NCBI GenBank assembly: GCA_034717415.1
Contig: JAYELK010000084.1
Coordinates: 1 to 14,690, forward strand
Source of the DNA: Sulfurimonas sp034717415
Lineage (GTDB): Bacteria; Campylobacterota; Campylobacteria; Campylobacterales; Sulfurimonadaceae
Reading direction: 5' to 3'
Length of the DNA: 14,690 nucleotides
Of the stretch, positions 1-8,295 are shown one piece after another; the first letter of the stretch is position 1; the number at the start of each line of letters is the position of its first letter. Made by a program: the position numbers and the translations under genes. Under the pieces are notes generated by a model that worked only from the letters and a program-made list of their open reading frames with translations, did not search any database and was not told where the DNA came from.

Positions 1-828
1 GCTTCACTAAAACTAGCCCTCGCTGATGTTGCTAGGTATAAACCTTTGGTTAAAGAAGGTTTAGCACCTCGTGCAACACTAGAGCAGTACGAAGCAAAAA
101 AAGCTGGACTTAAAGCTGCTATACAAGGAGATATTGCTGATATAAAGAAGGCTAAATTAGAACTTAGTTATACAATTATAAAAGCACCTATCTCTGGAAG
201 AGTTAGTGCTAGGCATGTAGATATTGGAAATCTTGTCGGTCAGGGTGAATCAACTCTACTTACAACCATTACAAAAATAGACCCTATTTATGCCTACTTT
301 TCACCATCAATAGATGATGTTAGACTATTTCAAAAATACAGAAACAAAGAACACCCAGATGCGTATATAGAAGTTAAAGGAAGTATCGAAGATATAAGAC
401 TTAACGGCTTCGTTGATTTTGCTGACAATAGAGTAGATCAATTAACTTCTACTATAACAATGCGTGCTACGATTAAAAACCCACATGCCAAAGTTATGCC
501 TGGGACTTTTGTATATGTAAATCTTTTTATAAATAACAAATATAAATTTTTAATGATTCCACCTGAGGTTATTTTATCAGACCAACTTGGAAAGTTTATT
601 TTTATTGTTGATGAAAATTCTAAGGCAAAAAGAGTAGATATTAAAACAAATTATTCAGAAAAATTCTATGTCAGTGTTAGTGATGGACTAAAAGATGGTG
701 ATAGAGTTATTGTATCATCTATTATCAAGGTTAAGTCTGGAAGAAAGCTCTCAATAACTGATGTTACATCAACTCAAGGGATAAAAGCTATCTTAAAAGA
801 AAACAACCTTATTCCCTTAGAGAAATAG
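1..828 (+). CDS. RND efflux periplasmic adaptor (membrane fusion protein), 5'-truncated by window edge
   Basis: This is the C-terminal part of a membrane fusion protein that bridges an inner-membrane RND pump to an outer-membrane channel. The reading frame is open from base 1 and codes for residues A-S-L-K-L-A-L-A ahead of the first TTG at 46, so the true start lies upstream; 275 residues are present. Visible parts are the second arm of the alpha-helical hairpin (A/K/E-rich, about residues 1-55), the returning half of the lipoyl domain with the KAPISGRV signature, then the beta-barrel and membrane-proximal domains (about residues 85-260). The signal peptide and any lipobox are outside the window. 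It ends three bases before the pump gene, and the weak purine-rich site ahead of that gene suggests translational coupling. Family assignment is strong (AcrA/CmeA/MexA type); the substrate cannot be read from sequence. Confidence 0.93.
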   Translation, partial: ASLKLALADVARYKPLVKEGLAPRATLEQYEAKKAGLKAAIQGDIADIKKAKLELSYTIIKAPISGRVSARHVDIGNLVGQGESTLLTTITKIDPIYAYFSPSIDDVRLFQKYRNKEHPDAYIEVKGSIEDIRLNGFVDFADNRVDQLTSTITMRATIKNPHAKVMPGTFVYVNLFINNKYKFLMIPPEVILSDQLGKFIFIVDENSKAKRVDIKTNYSEKFYVSVSDGLKDGDRVIVSSIIKVKSGRKLSITDVTSTQGIKAILKENNLIPLEK

Positions 829-831
829 TCT

Positions 832-3800
832 ATGTTTTCAGTAACTTTTATAAAAAGACCTATACTCGCTATTGTAATATCTTTAATTATTATCGTCTCT
901 GGTGTTGTTTCACTTTTTGTTCTTCCTGTATCAGAATTTCCTGATGTTGCTCCCCCAACTGTTAATGTAAGTGCTAACTATACTGGAGCAAATGCTTTTG
1001 TTGTTGAAAATACAGTTACCAGAGTTTTAGAAGATAAACTAAGCGGTATCAATGGCGTAATCTATATGGATTCATCATCTACTTCAAGTGGAAGTTCAAG
1101 TATAAATGTTTACTTTAAACCCGGCTACGATATAGATATAGGTGCTGTTGATGTGCAAAACAAAGTCTCAACAGCAGCATCATCCCTGCCAGCAGAGGTA
1201 AACCAACAAGGAGTTACTGTAGATAAGAAATCTCCAAATATTGTTTGCCTCATCGCTATTAATGGGGATGAGAGATATGATGCTTCATTTTTAAGTAACT
1301 TTGTAAATATTAATATACTTGATGAGATTAAAAGAATCAAAGGTGTTGGTAAGGCTCAAAATATGGGTGAGAGAAAATACGCCATAAGAATTTGGCTAAA
1401 CCCTGACAAACTAAAAGCATTAAATCTAACTCCAATGGAAGTTATAAATGCTATTAAAAGCCAAAACAGACAAGCTTCCATAGGAAAAATTGGTTCTGCC
1501 CCATCATTTGATGAACAAAAACAAGAGTTTACCCTTACAACACAAGGGCAACTAAGTGAAGTAAGCGAGTTTGAAAATATAGTTATAAAACATAAAGATG
1601 ATGGCTCACTTATCTACTTAAAAGAGGTTTCAAGAGTTGTTTTAGGTAGTGAGACTTATGACTGGAATGCTATTAGTGCTAAAAAACCAACTGGGCTTAT
1701 CGGTGTTTATCAACTCGGTGATGCTAATGCCTTAGATATTAGAGCAGAGATTGAAAAGAGTATGCAAAAGTTACAGAGTCGCTTCCCTGATGGCGTTACA
1801 TATTCAGTTCCTTATGACACTACTAAGTATGTTAAAGTTGCGATTGATAATGTAAAAACAAATCTTTTTATGGCTATTGGATTGGTTATTTTAATCATAT
1901 TTGTATTTTTAGGTTCTTGGAGACCTACAGTTATCGCTTCTGCTGCGATTCCAGTCTCACTCATCGGTGCATTTGCTGCTATGGAGATAACTGGTGGATT
2001 TTCCATAAACTTTCTTACTCTTTTTGGGCTTATTTTAGCCATCGGTATAGTTGTTGATGATGTTATCTTGGTTGTTGAAAATGTTGAGGTTATTATGGAG
2101 AAACAACCTGATTTAACAATGCCTCAAGTTGTTAAACAATCTATGATAGAACTCATCGGTCCAATCATCTCGACAACTCTTGTTTTAGTTGCTGTTTTCA
2201 TTCCTATTTCTATGCTTCCTGGTATTACAGGTGCCTTGTATCAGCAGTTTGCACTCACAATCTCTTTTGCTGTTATAGTCTCATCGCTTAATGCTCTTAC
2301 TCTCTCCCCTGCTCTAAGTGCTATCATCATTAAACGAAGAAAAAAAGGTGAAGAGAAATTTATAGCATTTATAGTATTTGATAAAATCTTTGATGCAATA
2401 ACTGCAAAATATAAAACTATACTAATATTTCTAGTAAAAATAAGATACTTTGTTATTTTAATGATAGGTGGAATTTTCTACTTAACTTACTATCTCTTCA
2501 TGGTTACACCTACTGGTTTTGTTCCATCAGAAGACAAAGGGGTTTGTATGGTTTCTGTAAACTTAAAACCCGGTACTTCTATCTCTCAAACAACAAAAGT
2601 GAGACAAGAGGTTGAAAAGATTATATACAAAATAGAGGGTGTTGAAAATGTTGTTGCTGTTGAGGGTTACAATATCATCACAGGCTCACTTGATGGCTCT
2701 GCTGTTGCTATGTTTGTCTCCTTATCTGACTGGAGTCAAAGAACAACAAAAGAAAATAGTGTTTTTGGAATTATAAAGCAGATAAAACAAAAAACTAGAA
2801 ATGTAAGTGAAGCAAATGTCGCAGCTTTTAATATGGCTGGAATCCCTGGTGTTGGTAATGTTGGTGGATTTGATTTTAGACTTCAGGATTATCTCTCTGG
2901 AGATTTAAACACCTTTGAGAGATATGCAAAAGAGATTATAAAAGAAGCATTTGCAGATCCAAGAATAGCAGCAGCATTTACAACATTTTCAACCGCGTAC
3001 CCTATGTATGATATAGAGATAGATAGAGCAAAAGCAAATGCGCTTGGTGTGGATATGGCAAGTCTGTTTACAACAATGCAAGCTTATCTTGGTTCTATTT
3101 ATGTAAACAACTTTACAAAATTTGGTAAAGTTTTTAGAGTATTTGTTCAAAGTGATAAAGAGTTTAGAAGTGCAAAAGAGGATATAAATAAACTTTTTGT
3201 AAAAAATGAACATAACAAGATGGTTCCAATTAGTGCCTTGATAGAAGTCAAAGAGTTAAATGGTCCTCAAAATCTAACTCATTACAATATGTATAGAAGT
3301 ATCCAAATAAACGGTTCAGCTGCCCTTGGATATAGTTCTGGTGATGCGATGAAAGCAATGGACGAAATATCTAAGAGAGTTTTACCTGCTGGTTATGGAT
3401 ATGAGTGGTCTGGGATGAGTTATCAAGAGACTTTGGCTGGAGATTCTCAAATATATGTAGCAGTATTTGTACTTTTAGTTGTTTTCCTTGTTCTTTCAGC
3501 TCAATATGAAAGTTGGATTTTACCACTTATGATTTTATTCTCAGTCCCTATGGTAATCGGTGGTGCGGTTGCTGGTCTAAACTATATGGGTATGCCACTC
3601 AACACTTTTGCTCAAGTTGGACTTGTCCTACTCGTCGCATTAGCCGCCAAAAATGCCATACTTATCGTAGAGTTTGCAAAAGAGCAAAGAGAGAGTGGAA
3701 TAGGTATAATTGATTCAGCCATAAATGCCGGAACTCTTCGTTTTCGTGCGATTATGATGACAATTTTGTCATTTTTATTTGGTATCTTTCCTCTTGCTTT

Positions 3801-3978
3801 TGCAACTGGTGCCGGTGCGATTACACAGATGTCTATCGGTCTAGTTTTACTCTTTGGTATGGTTGCTGCAACTTTCATAAGTACACTTTTTGTACCGGTT
3901 TTATATGTTTTATTGGAATCCATGAGAGAGAAATTTGTAAGTGTTGAAGATGAAATAGCTAGAAGGGAGTCTATCTAA
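832..3978 (+). CDS. HAE1-family RND efflux pump, inner-membrane transporter
   Basis: This is a proton-driven multidrug/hydrophobe exporter and the motor of the tripartite pump. Its 1048 residues match the AcrB/CmeB length (about 1040-1050). It has an N-terminal membrane helix (about 10-30), two large periplasmic loops (about 35-335 and 560-870) and two blocks of membrane helices. The proton-relay residues are present: an Asp-Asp pair at 409-410 in the GIVVDD motif of TM4, Lys940 in the AAKNAILIVEF motif of TM10, and an Arg at 972 in the RFRAIMMT segment. This indicates a functional HAE1 pump rather than a metal-exporting HME type, whose TM4 motif differs. The opening MFSVTFIKRPILA is typical of the family. 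The gene lies between the adaptor and the channel, and its stop overlaps the channel start by one base (TAATG). Family assignment is near certain; the drug or metabolite spectrum is unknown. Confidence 0.97.
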   Translation: MFSVTFIKRPILAIVISLIIIVSGVVSLFVLPVSEFPDVAPPTVNVSANYTGANAFVVENTVTRVLEDKLSGINGVIYMDSSSTSSGSSSINVYFKPGYDIDIGAVDVQNKVSTAASSLPAEVNQQGVTVDKKSPNIVCLIAINGDERYDASFLSNFVNINILDEIKRIKGVGKAQNMGERKYAIRIWLNPDKLKALNLTPMEVINAIKSQNRQASIGKIGSAPSFDEQKQEFTLTTQGQLSEVSEFENIVIKHKDDGSLIYLKEVSRVVLGSETYDWNAISAKKPTGLIGVYQLGDANALDIRAEIEKSMQKLQSRFPDGVTYSVPYDTTKYVKVAIDNVKTNLFMAIGLVILIIFVFLGSWRPTVIASAAIPVSLIGAFAAMEITGGFSINFLTLFGLILAIGIVVDDVILVVENVEVIMEKQPDLTMPQVVKQSMIELIGPIISTTLVLVAVFIPISMLPGITGALYQQFALTISFAVIVSSLNALTLSPALSAIIIKRRKKGEEKFIAFIVFDKIFDAITAKYKTILIFLVKIRYFVILMIGGIFYLTYYLFMVTPTGFVPSEDKGVCMVSVNLKPGTSISQTTKVRQEVEKIIYKIEGVENVVAVEGYNIITGSLDGSAVAMFVSLSDWSQRTTKENSVFGIIKQIKQKTRNVSEANVAAFNMAGIPGVGNVGGFDFRLQDYLSGDLNTFERYAKEIIKEAFADPRIAAAFTTFSTAYPMYDIEIDRAKANALGVDMASLFTTMQAYLGSIYVNNFTKFGKVFRVFVQSDKEFRSAKEDINKLFVKNEHNKMVPISALIEVKELNGPQNLTHYNMYRSIQINGSAALGYSSGDAMKAMDEISKRVLPAGYGYEWSGMSYQETLAGDSQIYVAVFVLLVVFLVLSAQYESWILPLMILFSVPMVIGGAVAGLNYMGMPLNTFAQVGLVLLVALAAKNAILIVEFAKEQRESGIGIIDSAINAGTLRFRAIMMTILSFLFGIFPLAFATGAGAITQMSIGLVLLFGMVAATFISTLFVPVLYVLLESMREKFVSVEDEIARRESI

Positions 3979-5261
3979 TGAAAAAATTTACCACTTTAAT
4001 TTTAATGCTTTCAACCTTGGCATGTGGGAATCAAGTTTATACAGTTGATGAACTAATTTTAAAAGCACTTGAGAACTCTCCTGAGTTACAAATCACTTCA
4101 TCTGAGCATAAGGCTTCTACGAGTCGTACAAATATAGCATCTAGTTCATATCTTCCAAAACTTGACCTGCATCTGAGTGCAGGTTCAAATGGCATGAGCG
4201 ATGTTCCTACAAGCGATATGGTTAGTGATACTCTGATTTTAGGAACTCTGTCATTAAAACAGATTGTTTATGATTTTGGTAAAACTTCTGCAAATATAGC
4301 TAGTTTTAAATATGATTCTAACTCCTTTGATATGGAAAATAAACAGAAAATTTCAGATAAAAAACGAGATGTAAAGTTTGCTTACTATGATGTTTTAAAA
4401 GCTATCGCTCTAATTAAAGTTCATAAAGAAAATGTAAAACTAAATAAAGCCCAACTATACCGTTCAGAAAAGTACTTTGACGCCGGAATAAGAACTAAAA
4501 TAGATATATCTGATGCAAAAGTTGAACTTATAAAAGCAAAACTTAATCTTAAAAAAGCAGAATATGACTTAAAATTAAGATATGCTTCTTTAGATAGAGT
4601 AGTTGGATTTAAAGAGATAGAGTCTGATTACAGCGTCTATTCAAAAGAGTTAGATTTACAAAATCTCTGCTCATCTTTAAGTGATTATGCTTTAAACCTA
4701 AAAGATTCTATAAACTATGCTTATAAAAATAGATATGAACTAAAAAACTATATTTGGAACCTGAAATCAGCCAAAGCAAAAGCTAGATTGGCTAACTCTG
4801 ATTACTATCCTTCCCTATACTTAGGAGCCGACTATACAAAACAAGAAGTAGATAAGTTTAAAAGTTCTGTACCTGAAGATAGATGGCAGGCTTCACTAAA
4901 TCTTGACTGGAATCTCTACCAAGGTGGCTCTACAAAAGCATCAACTATGGAAAAAAGGGTTCAGGTAGATATATCTCAATTTGAACTTCAAAACTCAAAA
5001 CTTTTCATAAAAAAAGAGACTACAGAAGCATATATCAATCTTTATAAAACAAAAGACTCGATGGAACTTTCTCAAACTCTCTTAAAGGTATCAAACGAGA
5101 AGTTTAACCAAACAGGAAAAAGATATGAGCATGGTCTATCTGACTATATAGAACTGCAACAATCAAGACAGGGTTATATAGATGCTATGACCTCTTTGGT
5201 TATTAACTACTATCAATACTATCAGTCTATAGCTTATTTGGATAATGCTATTGGAAAATAA
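3978..5261 (+). CDS. TolC-family outer-membrane efflux channel
   Basis: This is the outer-membrane exit duct of the RND system. The 427-residue protein starts with a Lys-Lys, hydrophobic signal sequence and then shows the two tandem outer-membrane efflux repeats typical of TolC/OprM proteins (about residues 22-205 and 235-420). Both are helical and rich in Lys/Ala/Asn, with YYDVLKA and YINLYKTKDS at equivalent places, and FG- and YQGGSTKA-like turns. A GGGAG-like site (GGGAG within 3961-3970) sits about ten bases before the ATG. The signal peptide could be cut by signal peptidase I after Ala-Cys-Gly (residue 17), or Cys16 could be lipidated; the residue at -3 to Cys16 is Thr, which is poor for a lipobox. 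It is the last gene of the three-gene efflux operon and ends 18 bases from a converging gene. Confidence 0.95.
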   Translation: MKKFTTLILMLSTLACGNQVYTVDELILKALENSPELQITSSEHKASTSRTNIASSSYLPKLDLHLSAGSNGMSDVPTSDMVSDTLILGTLSLKQIVYDFGKTSANIASFKYDSNSFDMENKQKISDKKRDVKFAYYDVLKAIALIKVHKENVKLNKAQLYRSEKYFDAGIRTKIDISDAKVELIKAKLNLKKAEYDLKLRYASLDRVVGFKEIESDYSVYSKELDLQNLCSSLSDYALNLKDSINYAYKNRYELKNYIWNLKSAKAKARLANSDYYPSLYLGADYTKQEVDKFKSSVPEDRWQASLNLDWNLYQGGSTKASTMEKRVQVDISQFELQNSKLFIKKETTEAYINLYKTKDSMELSQTLLKVSNEKFNQTGKRYEHGLSDYIELQQSRQGYIDAMTSLVINYYQYYQSIAYLDNAIGK

Positions 5262-5279
5262 AGATGTTAAACTAAAAAA

Positions 5280-6209
5280 TCAACTATTAAGCAGTGTTAC
5301 AGCACCTTTATAAATCGGTTCATCTATAAAACCGTACTCTTCATCTACAAAGCCTGTAATGCCCTCTTCTTGGTGCATTTCAAAAAGTTTAACAATAATT
5401 TTAGCTCTCTGGATTTGAGCCTCTTCATCAACAAACATCTCATTTACAAGTTCTACCTGCTTGGGAGAGATACATCCTTTAGCATCATAACCCATACTTT
5501 TTTCCAGTGCAATCCACATACCAAACTCATCTAAATTTTTAAACTCCTGATAAACAAAAGATACAGGTTTCACTCCAACAGACTTAGCTGTAATCAAAAA
5601 ATGAGAGAGCATATAGAGCATAGTTGGATTATCTCTGTTTATAAGAGTTTGGGAAAGCCCCATATCTGCAAAAAGATCTAAAATACCAAGATAAAACGCA
5701 GTAACACTCTTATCTATTTTTAGATGAGAGAGGTTGTGCCAACCAAGTGCTGTTTCTATTGAAAGATGAAGTTCGCTATCATCATTGAGAAGTGCTAAAG
5801 CATTTTTTACTTCTGTTTCATTTTCAATCTTTGGTACTCTTATGGCATCAGGCATAAACTGATTAAGATAGTTTATCTCCTCATATCCACCCTCTTGGAG
5901 TGCATTTACACGAACAACAAGTTTTTTGTCACACTCTTGAAGTTTTGAGAGAAAGATGGCACACAAAACAAGAGCAAAAGGCTTATCTTCTACCGAAACC
6001 CCATCTTCAAGATTTAACATAATACAATCAGCATCTAGAGATTCAATTTTACTTAAATGTTTGATATTGTTACACGAGAGCATTAAAACTGAACGAAAAT
6101 CACTCTTACTGTTTATAACTCTAAAGCTTGGAATTGCAAGAGCATCTAAAGCTTCTAAATCTCTGTTTTTATATGTCTCTTCGACTTTTAGTAAAAATTC
6201 ACTTGGCAT
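5280..6209 (-). CDS. HpcH/HpaI aldolase / citrate lyase beta (CitE-like) family protein
   Basis: This is a TIM-barrel C-C lyase of the family acting on acyl-CoA or 2-oxo acid substrates (citryl-CoA, malyl-CoA, citramalyl-CoA). Residues from the chosen start: NLEDGV at 66-71 followed by Lys76, Arg100 in VVRVN, RVPKIEN at 124-130, IETALGW at 151-157 and GILDL at 175-179. Glu152 and Asp178 have the 26-residue spacing of the Mg ligands in CitE-type enzymes, so the site looks intact. At 309 residues it has an N-terminal extension of about 35 residues over compact CitE proteins. I set the start at 6209 because AAGGA lies six bases upstream (6216-6220); a longer frame to 6245 would place that site inside the gene. 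It overlaps the cytochrome gene by 11 bases. No citrate lyase alpha, gamma or accessory genes are nearby, so true citrate lyase activity is unlikely. The substrate is unknown. Confidence 0.85.
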   Translation of the reverse strand: MPSEFLLKVEETYKNRDLEALDALAIPSFRVINSKSDFRSVLMLSCNNIKHLSKIESLDADCIMLNLEDGVSVEDKPFALVLCAIFLSKLQECDKKLVVRVNALQEGGYEEINYLNQFMPDAIRVPKIENETEVKNALALLNDDSELHLSIETALGWHNLSHLKIDKSVTAFYLGILDLFADMGLSQTLINRDNPTMLYMLSHFLITAKSVGVKPVSFVYQEFKNLDEFGMWIALEKSMGYDAKGCISPKQVELVNEMFVDEEAQIQRAKIIVKLFEMHQEEGITGFVDEEYGFIDEPIYKGAVTLLNS

Positions 6210-6564
6210 CTGAAATCCTTCTCTCTTTAGGAGAATTTGCATCATTTTGATGCAAATAAAGATATAAAGCTTTAACCTCTTTTATAGTTAAATAGTATCT
6301 AGGCATTCCTTGTTTTCTTTTGCTAAGTTCTATATAAAATTTATGAAAATCTATTTTATTTATAGCAGGACCACCGAATCTTTTTTTCTCTTTTTTGTCT
6401 ATATAAATAGCAACTAACTTGCCTTCCCCATGCTCACCATGACAGTGCTGACAACCTATACCTCTTGGATTTTTATATAGTTGAGAGGCATATTCCATAG
6501 GTGTAATAAATGAAGTTTCACCAAAAAGGAAAAGTGGAAAGAAAAAAAGTGCTATATATTTCAT
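6199..6564 (-). CDS. Small exported mono-haem cytochrome c
   Basis: This is a periplasmic class I c-type cytochrome, probably an electron carrier. From the chosen start the protein has 121 residues: a signal peptide with Lys2 and a Phe/Leu-rich core (about 3-14) ending near FLFGE, one haem-binding CQHCH at 38-42, and a likely axial Met87 in the QGMPRYY segment, followed by a C-terminal helix (KEVKALYLYLHQ) as in this fold. I start at 6564 because AGG is six bases upstream and the signal peptide then sits at the N-terminus. An open frame runs back to 6630, but it would put the hydrophobic core mid-protein and run into the divergent folD start. It is the first gene of a two-gene minus-strand unit with the CitE-like lyase, with which it overlaps by 11 bases. 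Its partner oxidase or reductase is not visible in the window. Confidence 0.85.
   Translation of the reverse strand: MKYIALFFFPLFLFGETSFITPMEYASQLYKNPRGIGCQHCHGEHGEGKLVAIYIDKKEKKRFGGPAINKIDFHKFYIELSKRKQGMPRYYLTIKEVKALYLYLHQNDANSPKERRISDAK
6216..6220 (-). promoter_or_regulatory. Ribosome-binding site that fixes the CitE-like gene start
   Basis: The minus strand reads AAGGA here, followed by six bases and then ATG at 6209-6207. It lies inside the end of the upstream cytochrome gene, so the lyase is probably translated by coupled or closely following ribosomes. No comparable site precedes the ATG at 6245, although that region was checked only by eye. Confidence 0.7.
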
Positions 6565-6624
6565 TGTAAACCTAATCTTATTTAAAAACGGTATAATAAC
6601 AAAAAAATAATTTATGAGGTTTAA
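6565..6624. promoter_or_regulatory. Divergent promoter region between the cytochrome c and folD genes
   Basis: This 60-base gap is the only place where transcription of both flanking units can start close by. The plus strand contains TATAAT at 6592-6597, a perfect -10 hexamer, with 27 bases to the folD ATG. The minus strand reads TATTAT at 6598-6593, with 28 bases to the cytochrome ATG, and is preceded on that strand by a run of T residues. No good -35 hexamer is seen for the plus-strand site. This fits the known pattern in Campylobacterota, where the main sigma factor relies on the -10 and T-rich upstream DNA. Both promoters are inferred from sequence only. Confidence 0.6.
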
Positions 6625-7482
6625 ATGCAACTTCTTGATGGTAAAGCACTTTCACAAAAGATAGAGATAAAAGTAACAAATGAAGTAAAAAAGTTAAAAG
6701 AAAAATGTGGTTGTACACCTGGTCTTGCAGTGGTGTTAGTCGGTCAAGATCCAGCAAGTATCGCTTATGTAAATATGAAGAAGAAAGCTTGTGATAGAGT
6801 CGGCTTTTACTCTATAACTCATGATATGCCGGAGAACATCTCACAAGAAGCGATTGAAAAGACTATTGTAATGATGAATAATGATTCAAATATTGATGGT
6901 ATTTTAATCCAACTTCCTCTTCCTGCGCAGATAGATACAACAAAAATACTAGAGCTTGTTCACCCTGCTAAAGATGTAGATGGTTTTCACCCCTTTAATG
7001 TTGGTCGTTTAACTACTGGTCTTGATGGGTTTGTACCATGTACACCACTTGGTGTTATGGAACTTTTAAGTGAGTATGACATAGATGTAAAGGGTAAAAA
7101 CTGTGTAGTTGTTGGAGCTTCAAATATTGTAGGAAAGCCTATGGCAGCCCTACTTCTAAATGCTGACGCAACCGTAGAGATTTGCCATATATTTACAGAT
7201 GATTTAAAAAAACACACACTTAATGCTGATATTGTTCTAGTTGGTGTTGGAGTTATTAACCTAATTAAAGAAGATATGGTTAAGCAAGATGCCATCATTA
7301 TAGATATTGGAATCAATAGGGCTGACAATGGAAAACTTGTGGGTGATGTTGATTTCGCCAATGTTAGCAAAAAATCTTCATATATCACACCAGTTCCTGG
7401 TGGGGTTGGACCCATGACAATCGCCATGCTTTTAAGCAACACTTTAAAAGCCGCAAAAATAAACGCAAGTGAGAAAAAGTAG
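6625..7482 (+). CDS. folD: Bifunctional methylene-tetrahydrofolate dehydrogenase / methenyl-THF cyclohydrolase
   Basis: FolD interconverts 5,10-methylene-THF and 10-formyl-THF in the cytosol, supplying formyl groups for purines and initiator fMet-tRNA. The 285 residues match the family's usual length. Seen in order: the catalytic block SIAYVNMKKKAC with Tyr48 and Lys52, the DGILIQLPLP motif near 90, the KDVDGFHPFN motif, the nucleotide-binding loop GASNIVGKPMA near 160, and the C-terminal PVPGGVGPMT motif. GAGG at 6616-6619 sits five bases upstream of the ATG. It heads the long plus-strand cluster and is the gene closest to the TATAAT box. Its stop is directly followed by the lepB start with no spacer. 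No folate-sensing riboswitch fits in the short leader. Confidence 0.97.
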   Translation: MQLLDGKALSQKIEIKVTNEVKKLKEKCGCTPGLAVVLVGQDPASIAYVNMKKKACDRVGFYSITHDMPENISQEAIEKTIVMMNNDSNIDGILIQLPLPAQIDTTKILELVHPAKDVDGFHPFNVGRLTTGLDGFVPCTPLGVMELLSEYDIDVKGKNCVVVGASNIVGKPMAALLLNADATVEICHIFTDDLKKHTLNADIVLVGVGVINLIKEDMVKQDAIIIDIGINRADNGKLVGDVDFANVSKKSSYITPVPGGVGPMTIAMLLSNTLKAAKINASEKK

Positions 7483-8295
7483 ATGAAAGAAGTTTTACAC
7501 AAAGCATACAAGTTTTCAAACTCTTGGACTGGAACTATTATCATAGTTCTGTTTGTTATATTTTTTATAGCACAGGCTTTTAGAATTCCATCTGGGTCTA
7601 TGAAAGACTCTCTTCTCGTAGGTGACCATCTGTTTGCTAAAAAGTTTGCTTACGGTATTCCTATGCCTCACATCCCTTTTTTAGAGATGTCAATCATGCC
7701 ATGGAGTGACTCTCTTCGCCTTATGGACGGAGATACTCCTTCAAGAGGTGATATAGTAATTTTCAGATACCCTCACAATCCAAAAACTCACTTTGTAAAG
7801 AGATGTGTTGCACTACCAGGTGATGAACTTTTTATTTTAGATAAAAATCTATATATTCACCACTCTGAAGGTGATGAGTGGATTACAAAAGAGTTTGCAG
7901 ATTATGAGACTATTATATTTGCCGGAAAGGTTTGGGTTAAAAATCCTTATATGAAAAATCATCCCGGTATTCATCATGATGATAAAATCATAAATAGAGG
8001 AGAGGCTCAGTTAATGCCTATCTTTAACTTTGCTCCAATTAGAGTAGATAAAGATCACTACTTTATGATGGGCGACAATAGAGACCACTCAAATGACAGT
8101 CGTTTTTGGGGAGCAGTACCTTATGACAATATAGAGGGAACTCCGTGGTTTATCTACTTCTCTGTTGATGAGAATTGGGAGATCAGATGGGATAGAGTTG
8201 GTAAAACACCGACTGATTTAGAAGCACCCATCCATCTAAACAAAGCAATAGCAGAGAGAAAAACTATAGATAAAGATGACCATGGACTCTATTGA
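7483..8295 (+). CDS. lepB: Signal peptidase I
   Basis: LepB is the membrane-anchored serine protease that cuts signal peptides from exported proteins at the outer face of the inner membrane. The 270-residue protein has one clear membrane helix (about 17-33) followed at once by the catalytic IPSGSM motif with nucleophile Ser39. The general-base Lys106 lies in HFVKRCVALPGD, and the conserved GDNRDHSNDSR block is near 199-209. The single anchor is shorter than the two-helix E. coli layout. The ATG directly follows the folD stop; only a weak GAGAAAAAG stretch precedes it, so coupling to folD is likely. Its 3' end overlaps the M50 protease gene by 20 bases. All three key motifs are intact. Confidence 0.96.
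   Translation: MKEVLHKAYKFSNSWTGTIIIVLFVIFFIAQAFRIPSGSMKDSLLVGDHLFAKKFAYGIPMPHIPFLEMSIMPWSDSLRLMDGDTPSRGDIVIFRYPHNPKTHFVKRCVALPGDELFILDKNLYIHHSEGDEWITKEFADYETIIFAGKVWVKNPYMKNHPGIHHDDKIINRGEAQLMPIFNFAPIRVDKDHYFMMGDNRDHSNDSRFWGAVPYDNIEGTPWFIYFSVDENWEIRWDRVGKTPTDLEAPIHLNKAIAERKTIDKDDHGLY

Noticed and set aside
46..48. TTG at 46 as the start of the efflux adaptor
   Set aside because: The frame stays open to base 1 with adaptor-like residues, the protein would begin in the middle of the hairpin domain, and no ribosome-binding site precedes the TTG. The gene is cut by the window edge.
3612..3923. 103-residue minus-strand frame over the end of the RND pump gene
   Set aside because: It is antisense to the highly conserved TM10-TM12 region of the pump and reads as a shadow of that coding sequence.
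5240..5300. Possible bidirectional terminator between the converging channel and lyase genes
   Set aside because: The gap is only 18 AT-rich bases and I could not find a stable stem with a T-run. Termination must use weak or Rho-dependent signals, or the transcripts overlap.
5280..6209. Calling the minus-strand lyase citrate lyase beta subunit (citE)
   Set aside because: The catalytic pattern fits the wider family, but the alpha, gamma and ligase genes of citrate lyase are not nearby and the N-terminal extension is unusual, so a specific symbol is not supported.
5956..6213. 85-residue plus-strand frame over the CitE-like gene
   Set aside because: It is antisense to the conserved NLEDGV region and has no good ribosome-binding site or recognisable fold.
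6598..6624. Folate-sensing riboswitch ahead of folD
   Set aside because: The leader after the likely transcription start is only about 20 bases, far too short for a known tetrahydrofolate aptamer.
6987..7544. 185-residue open frame on the minus strand over folD
   Set aside because: It lies opposite a clear folD with all family motifs, has no recognisable domain, and its composition is what the reverse complement of a coding frame gives.
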